Shown here in pieces: positions 10,418 to 13,843 of a stretch of 13,843 nt of DNA (the first letter of the stretch is position 1; the number at the start of each line of letters is the position of its first letter). Source of the stretch: JAWVZU01 sp033722075 (GTDB lineage: Bacteria > Pseudomonadota > Gammaproteobacteria > Xanthomonadales > SZUA-38); the NCBI GenBank assembly GCA_033722075.1, contig JAWVZU010000080.1:1-13843 (forward strand). Direction: 5' to 3'. The position numbers and the translations under genes were made by a program. The notes under the pieces are model-generated. The model did not search any database. It was given only the letters and a program-made list of their open reading frames with translations, and was not told the origin of the DNA.

Positions 10418-11287
10418 TCAGTCTTCGGCGGCAGGATCGGTGCTCTCGATCTGGATCTCGTCGTAGCCGAGATACTCGGTAAGCGCCTTCACCGTGTCCT
10501 CCAGGAGGCGCTTGACGGACTCGTCTTCCAGGGCGCCGTAGTCCAGCCCCTCGGTCCATCCGAAGATCGAATGGCGGAGATGATGCTCGGTCCGGGCATG
10601 ATTGACGATGTCATGGAGCAGTCGCGCGTACTCGCTGCGTGTCGGCGCCTTGCCGATGTGCCGGAAGACCGCCTCCAGGGACTCCATGACCGGTGCAAAA
10701 TCCGCCTCGTAGCCGAATTCCCCGGGATGGTAGTCGAGCCGCAGCCGGTCCGAGTCGGTCCAGATCCGGAAACTCTCCTTCTGCAGCGAATGGTAGAGCG
10801 GTTCTTCCGAGATGAGCATCAGCAGAAAGTTGCGCGCATTCGCTCGCAGGGTGGCAAGCGGATAGGCCCATTCACAGGTCGAGACGAACTGGTACAGGCG
10901 AATATGTTCCCTGAAGTCCGCCGCCTGCAGTTGATCCACGATGAGAATGGTCTGCTCGGCTTCGCTGAACGCGCAGGCTTCGCTGACGATCCGGTCGAAG
11001 GCACTGAGTTGCACCGGGGACGACCCTTCTTCGTGTTCGATATCCGGAACCGTCACGCGACCCGGCAAATCGTCGCTCTGGGTGAAGTCGTAATAGAGGA
11101 CGTGGGGCCAGTCCAGGGCCTGCCCGAGCGCATTGGCAAAGGCGGTCTTGCGGCGTTTGCTTTCGCCTTCAACGGACAGGCAGCGCAGACCCTGCGTGGC
11201 GTAGTTCAGCAGACAGCGGACCCGATATTCGTAGTCGTCGTTCGACTCGAACCCGTGCCCGGCCATGCGAGAGCGGAGATTGCCCAC
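10418..11287 (-). CDS. Unrecognised P-loop NTPase-like protein with degenerate Walker A
   Basis: I do not recognise this 289-residue soluble protein as a named family. Its layout resembles a small AAA/MoxR-type P-loop NTPase. A Walker A-like strand-loop-helix reads VEGESKRRKTAFANAL (39-54), which fits GxxxxGK[ST] except that the last Gly is Arg. A Walker B-like strand TILIVDQ (113-119) follows, then a sensor-1-like strand LLMLISEEP (155-163) and a helical C-terminal region starting near PTRSEYARLL (215-224). Walker B has Gln where a catalytic Glu is common. It may bind nucleotide weakly or act as a scaffold. The GTG start is 11 nt after the aminotransferase stop; an in-frame ATG at 11266-11264 (codon 8) is an alternative, and neither has a strong Shine-Dalgarno. 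It lies between an aminotransferase and a glycosyltransferase in one probable operon, so it may serve the same pathway. The C-terminus is acidic. Confidence 0.75.
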   Translation of the reverse strand: MGNLRSRMAGHGFESNDDYEYRVRCLLNYATQGLRCLSVEGESKRRKTAFANALGQALDWPHVLYYDFTQSDDLPGRVTVPDIEHEEGSSPVQLSAFDRIVSEACAFSEAEQTILIVDQLQAADFREHIRLYQFVSTCEWAYPLATLRANARNFLLMLISEEPLYHSLQKESFRIWTDSDRLRLDYHPGEFGYEADFAPVMESLEAVFRHIGKAPTRSEYARLLHDIVNHARTEHHLRHSIFGWTEGLDYGALEDESVKRLLEDTVKALTEYLGYDEIQIESTDPAAED

Positions 11288-11298
11288 GGCTTGCCCGT

Positions 11299-12816
11299 TC
11301 AGCCCGTCCGGGCGAGCGGTTCCCCGGACTGCCGGTCGTGCCGCGGGCCGTTCAGAATCGCGTCCCGGGTGGCGGCGACGATCAGATCGACCTCCTCCGA
11401 TGTGATCCGGAAGTGCGGCGTGTAGCGGAGCGAATTATGTCCGCCATGGATGACGCCTATTCCATTGAGCCGCAGGTACTCCTCGATGCTGCCCCGGCCA
11501 TAGGCCTTGTACTCGGGGGTCAACTCACAGCTGAACAACAGACCGGTGCCCTGGACCCGGGTGATCCGGCCGTCCAGTTCTTCGCGCAGCGCGTTGAGCT
11601 TGTCCAGGAACTCGCGCCCGCGCTCCCGGATGTTGGACCGGACTTCCGGCGTGAGCGCAGCCAGCACCGCACACCCCACTTCCATGGCGCGCGGGTTGGT
11701 GGTCATCGTGTTGCCGTAGATGCCCTGCCGGTAAAGCTGTGCGGTCTGGGGGCTCATGGCCAGCACCGACAGGGGATATTGGCCCGCATTCAGTGCCTTG
11801 GAATAAGTTTCCATGTCCGGCGCTTCTTCATCCTGGAATCCCGGATAGTCCACCAGCGACAGGCAGCCGTGGGCGCGCAGACCGGCCTGAATGGAGTCGA
11901 CCAGCAGCAGGCTGCCGTGTTCCCGGGTGAGTTCGCGAGCGAGCCGGTAGAACTCCGGCGTCACGGCCACGCCTGGATTGCCTTCCCCCATGACCGGCTC
12001 CATGAAGAAGGCTTCGATGAAGAACCCGTGGTGCTCGGCCTCGGCGTAAACCTGGCGCAGGGCTTCCAGGTCGTTGGGCGGAACGGTCAGCAGGTTGTTG
12101 CGATCCCGAAACGATGCGAGGTGGCGCCGATAGCTCCGGCGTGTCGAATCGGAAAACTGGGCCGGCCGGTCGGTGCGCCCATGAAACCCGCCCTTGATGG
12201 ACAGAACGCGGATCGGCTTGCCCGCTTGGCGGCCACCCGGGTCGGTCAGCAGCTTGGCGTTCACGTCGGACAGCCGGGCGGCGACGGTCACGGCTTCCGA
12301 GCCGCTGTTGAGGAACAGGAAGTGTTCAAACGGCCGGTCTGCTCGGGTGTGGCCGATCTCGGCTTTCAGTGCGCTCACGAGCCGCCGCTGGCTGAAGCTG
12401 GGTGTCATGACGTTGGCCATGACGTGCGGGCGGACCATGGTCTCGAGGATTTCGTCCGGCGCATGACCGAGGCCCAGCATGCCGTAGCCACCCGAATCGT
12501 GGACAACGGCCCCGGTAGTGGTGACGATCCAGGGGCCCCGCGCCGCCAGCGCCGCGTAGGGGTTGACGGCGTCGGCGGCATAGAAGTTGATCAGACCTTC
12601 CTGCAGGTCGCACAGCTGGTCCGCTTCGTTTTCACGCAGCAGGTCGCCGTGCTCCGGTCGCAGTTCCCGGTGGATGTCCAGGGCCTCCCGTACTGCCCGG
12701 CCGAGCAGCGGATCACGCGCGGCGAAGCGCTCTATGACGTCGTCGGGCAGCCCTGTGGTGAGCTGCTCGCCGCCGTATCGCCTGATTTCCTGGAGCTGTT
12801 GAGTGATGCTGGTCAT
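11299..12816 (-). CDS. Class III PLP-dependent aminotransferase
   Basis: This 505-residue fold-type I PLP enzyme should transfer an amino group between an amine or amino acid and a keto acid. Visible motifs are the phosphate-binding NSGSEA (170-175), GGFHGRT (209-215), the cofactor-ring Asp in LLLVDSIQAG (Asp307), the Schiff-base Lys in YSKALNAGQYP (Lys340), and GNTMTTNP (368-375) from the partner subunit. The usual DE(V/I)Q signature reads DSIQ, so Glu is replaced by Ser. At 505 residues it is longer than the common 420-460, with about 90 extra residues before the catalytic domain (DLQEGLINFYAADAVNPYAA starts near 70). The ATG at 12816 is preferred over an in-frame GTG at 12849 because GAGG sits 5 nt upstream of it. 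It is the first gene of a probable operon with the P-loop-like protein and the glycosyltransferase. The substrate is unknown; lysine or GABA-type omega-aminotransferases are the nearest general class. Confidence 0.9.
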   Translation of the reverse strand: MTSITQQLQEIRRYGGEQLTTGLPDDVIERFAARDPLLGRAVREALDIHRELRPEHGDLLRENEADQLCDLQEGLINFYAADAVNPYAALAARGPWIVTTTGAVVHDSGGYGMLGLGHAPDEILETMVRPHVMANVMTPSFSQRRLVSALKAEIGHTRADRPFEHFLFLNSGSEAVTVAARLSDVNAKLLTDPGGRQAGKPIRVLSIKGGFHGRTDRPAQFSDSTRRSYRRHLASFRDRNNLLTVPPNDLEALRQVYAEAEHHGFFIEAFFMEPVMGEGNPGVAVTPEFYRLARELTREHGSLLLVDSIQAGLRAHGCLSLVDYPGFQDEEAPDMETYSKALNAGQYPLSVLAMSPQTAQLYRQGIYGNTMTTNPRAMEVGCAVLAALTPEVRSNIRERGREFLDKLNALREELDGRITRVQGTGLLFSCELTPEYKAYGRGSIEEYLRLNGIGVIHGGHNSLRYTPHFRITSEEVDLIVAATRDAILNGPRHDRQSGEPLARTG

Positions 12817-12821
12817 AGAGG

Positions 12822-12825
12822 CCTC
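12822..12825 (-). promoter_or_regulatory. Shine-Dalgarno GAGG deciding the aminotransferase start
   Basis: On the minus strand GAGG is followed by a 5-nt spacer (cctct) and the ATG at 12816-12814. The longer in-frame GTG start at 12849 has no comparable site, and the 11 extra residues it would add are not part of a recognisable domain. Confidence 0.6.
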
Positions 12826-12920
12826 GCGTAGCTTCCCAAGCCGGATCACCGGCGCTGAAAATACAAACCCCCAAGGATATCAGCCCCGTCGTGGGTACAA
12901 CACCCCGGTGGCCCCTGGGG

Positions 12921-12936
12921 GCGAATTGGCGAATTG
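12921..12936. repeat. Tandem 8-bp repeat GCGAATTG x2 (possible operator)
   Basis: GCGAATTG occurs twice head to tail (12921-12928 and 12929-12936), about 105 bp upstream of the aminotransferase start. The 9-mer CGAATTGCG at its right end (12930-12938) reappears inverted as CGCAATTCG at 13088-13096. Tandem half-sites in a divergent promoter region could bind a regulator, but no protein partner is evident. Confidence 0.3.
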
Positions 12937-12958
12937 CGTAGTCATAACGTGAAGGCAT

Positions 12959-12967
12959 TGCTAAACT
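12959..12967 (+). promoter_or_regulatory. Candidate extended -10 promoter element upstream of the inverted-repeat element
   Basis: TGCTAAACT fits an extended -10 (TG-n-TAAACT, 4/6 match to TATAAT). The -35 position 17 nt upstream (TAGTCA) is poor, which extended -10 promoters can tolerate. The expected start site, about 7 nt after the hexamer, falls at 12974-12975, immediately before the 5' arm of the inverted repeat at 12976. Confidence 0.25.
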
Positions 12968-12975
12968 GGGGTCAA

Positions 12976-13157
12976 GGCAATCGTTTGCGGACTGGGCAGG
13001 GGAAGGGCTGTCACGTCTGGCCGTCCTGGGCCATACCTCCCCCAAAGCAGACAGTTCCGAACCAGCCAGCGCCGCCGGGCTCCCGGGCGCAATTCGTTTC
13101 GCCATGGAGCGGGCTCGCCGGATCAAACTCTGGTGCCCAGTCCGCAAACTCATTGCC
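12976..13157. repeat. 182-bp element closed by 22-bp inverted arms (structured RNA or small inverted-repeat element)
   Basis: The left arm GGCAAT-C-GTTTGCGGACTGGGCA (12976-12998) pairs with the right arm TGCCCAGTCCGCAAAC-TC-ATTGCC (13134-13157): 16 contiguous perfect pairs plus 6 more beyond a 1x2 internal loop. Inside, further stems are possible. GGAA/TTCC plus CTGTC/GACAG (13001-13012 with 13050-13058) enclose a TGGCC/GGCCA hairpin (13018-13033). A GC-rich hairpin occupies 13069-13090 (8 pairs, 2-nt bulge, GCTC loop). The result would be a multibranched fold with paired ends. I do not recognise it as 6S RNA, SRP RNA, RNase P RNA, tmRNA or a known riboswitch. No target-site duplication flanks it, so a mobile origin is not supported. 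Its function is unknown. Confidence 0.6.
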
Positions 13158-13189
13158 CTCCCGGTGATCCCTCTCGCTTGCGCATCGGA

Positions 13190-13219
13190 TTGCACACGAT
13201 GCGGAGCTGTGCGTAACAT
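13190..13219 (+). promoter_or_regulatory. Candidate sigma70-like promoter for queA
   Basis: TTGCAC (13190-13195, 4/6 match to TTGACA) is followed after 18 nt by TAACAT (13214-13219, 4/6 match to TATAAT). The predicted start site is near 13226, giving a short leader of about 23 nt. The flanking 9-mer CGTAACATG is identical to the one in the candidate promoter of the sensor kinase gene. Confidence 0.45.
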
Positions 13220-13248
13220 GCCGCCGTTTTTCGCCACGACCTGCAACC

Positions 13249-13843
13249 TTGCGCAAAGCCGATTTCTCCTACCATCTGCCTCCGGAACTGATCGCCCAGC
13301 ACCCGGTGGAACCCAGAACGGCGAGCCGGCTGCTGGCCATGGACCGGCGGTCCGGCGCGCTTCGTGACTCGCGTTTTGCGTCGCTGCCGGAGTTCCTCCG
13401 GCCTGGCGATCTGCTGGTTTTCAACGATACCCGAGTAATCAAGGCACGACTGTTCGGGCGGAAGGCCACCGGAGGCAAGGTCGAGATCCTGGTCGAGCGG
13501 CTCCTCGACGACCAGCGCGTCCTCGCCCAGCTGAAAGCCAGCAAGGCGCCGGCGGAGGGCTCGGTGATCCACGTCGAGGACTGCACTTTCCGCGTTACCG
13601 GGCGCCATGGCGGTTTCTTTGAGTTGGAAGCGGAGGAACCGGTGGCCGAGGTGCTCGACGCGCACGGACACATGCCGCTGCCGCCCTATATCCGGCGTCC
13701 CGACACGAGTGCCGACGAGGCACGCTACCAGACCGTTTATGCCCGTGAGCCCGGGGCCGTAGCCGCCCCGACGGCCGGACTGCATTTCGACCAGGGATTG
13801 CTGACCCAACTGGCCCAGAGCGAAGTTTCGATCGCGTATCTGA
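13249..13843 (+). CDS. queA: S-adenosylmethionine:tRNA ribosyltransferase-isomerase (3' part outside window)
   Basis: QueA transfers and isomerises the ribosyl group of S-adenosylmethionine onto 7-aminomethyl-7-deazaguanine in tRNA, forming epoxyqueuosine in the cytoplasm. The first 198 residues are present and the frame runs off the window; the family is about 340-360 residues. Diagnostic motifs include RKADFSYHLPPELIAQHP at the N-terminus, LLVFNDTRVIKARL (55-68), GGKVEILVERL (75-85), HGHMPLPPYIRRPD (139-152) and GAVAAPTAGLHFD (169-181). The TTG at 13249 is chosen because it gives the usual family N-terminus (M-R-K-A-D-F); the upstream frame stays open but adds no homologous sequence. No good Shine-Dalgarno is visible before it. 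It is divergent from the aminotransferase. In many proteobacteria tgt and yajC-secDF follow, but that lies beyond the window. Confidence 0.96.
   Translation, partial: MRKADFSYHLPPELIAQHPVEPRTASRLLAMDRRSGALRDSRFASLPEFLRPGDLLVFNDTRVIKARLFGRKATGGKVEILVERLLDDQRVLAQLKASKAPAEGSVIHVEDCTFRVTGRHGGFFELEAEEPVAEVLDAHGHMPLPPYIRRPDTSADEARYQTVYAREPGAVAAPTAGLHFDQGLLTQLAQSEVSIAYL

Larger units (their letters stand above)
12817..13248. other. 432-bp divergent intergenic region without a credible protein gene
   Basis: This gap separates the minus-strand aminotransferase operon from plus-strand queA. Open frames crossing it encode Pro/Arg/Gly-rich sequence without domain motifs and lack good ribosome sites, so I call no protein. 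It contains a tandem 8-bp repeat (12921-12936), an extended -10-like site (12959-12967), a 182-bp inverted-repeat-bounded element (12976-13157) and a candidate queA promoter (13190-13219). I could not identify a confident promoter for the aminotransferase operon; a TTGTAC/TATCCT pair on the minus strand near 12900-12874 has a 15-nt spacer and is weak. Confidence 0.7.

Noticed and set aside
11338..12831. A 497-codon plus-strand open frame opposite the aminotransferase
   Set aside because: It is in codon register with the aminotransferase and has no recognisable motifs; the PLP-enzyme motifs are all on the minus strand.
13012..13043. Minus-strand GGAGG directly before an ATG encoding a 7-residue peptide (MAQDGQT)
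   Set aside because: The spacing between GGAGG and ATG is only about 1 nt, too short for efficient initiation, and the peptide is tiny; it lies inside the inverted-repeat element and is probably chance.
13120..13131. Minus-strand AGAGTTTGATCC, matching the start of the universal 16S 27F site
   Set aside because: The match stops after 12 bases and nothing downstream resembles 16S rRNA; it is coincidental.
12976..13157. Interpretation of the inverted-repeat element as 6S RNA or an insertion sequence
   Set aside because: Paired ends and ~180-nt length resemble 6S, but I see none of the conserved gammaproteobacterial 6S sequence blocks. There is no transposase and no target-site duplication, so neither name is justified.
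13158..13248. Possible preQ1 riboswitch ahead of queA
   Set aside because: No preQ1-I or preQ1-II sequence pattern (A-rich tail with a small GC hairpin) is visible in the short leader.

Overview
The window looks like chromosomal DNA from a high-GC, Gram-negative gammaproteobacterium. The basis is two tandem RND-type efflux permeases, a queA gene with proteobacterial motifs, tightly packed genes that overlap at start and stop codons, frequent GTG/TTG starts, and strong G/C preference at third codon positions. A Lysobacterales/Chromatiales-like lineage (for example Wenzhouxiangella-like) is a guess from gene style, not something the sequence proves. I saw no tRNA, rRNA, CRISPR array, transposase or phage gene.

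Layout. (1) Positions 2-4998, plus strand: the C-terminal ~634 residues of one RND efflux permease, overlapping by 4 bp (ATGA) a complete second RND permease of 1031 aa. (2) Positions 5120-9501, plus strand: a very large membrane sensor histidine kinase (1258 aa; 14 Reg_prop-type propeller blades, Y_Y_Y domain, one membrane helix, PAS, HisKA, HATPase), overlapping by 4 bp (TTGA) a LysE/RhtB-family exporter. A candidate sigma70-like promoter lies in the 121-bp gap ahead of the kinase. (3) Positions 9481-12816, minus strand: a compact three-gene set in transcription order class III PLP aminotransferase, an unrecognised P-loop-like protein with a degenerate Walker A, and a family 2 glycosyltransferase. 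Its last gene overlaps the exporter tail to tail by 21 bp. (4) Positions 12817-13248: a 432-bp divergent intergenic region without a credible protein gene, holding a 182-bp element bounded by 22-bp inverted arms, a tandem 8-bp repeat and candidate promoters. (5) Position 13249 to the window end: the first 198 codons of queA (queuosine biosynthesis).

How the genes work together. The RND pair probably forms the inner-membrane part of a tripartite efflux pump, possibly as a heteromer like MdtBC; the adaptor gene would lie upstream, outside the window. The kinase and exporter are likely translationally coupled, suggesting a sensing-plus-export unit, but no response regulator is visible. The aminotransferase operon may serve surface glycan or small-molecule assembly, which is inference from the glycosyltransferase only. 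The two things most worth following up are the structured inverted-repeat element in the aminotransferase/queA intergenic region and the P-loop-like protein, whose catalytic motif appears damaged yet which is kept in a tight operon.
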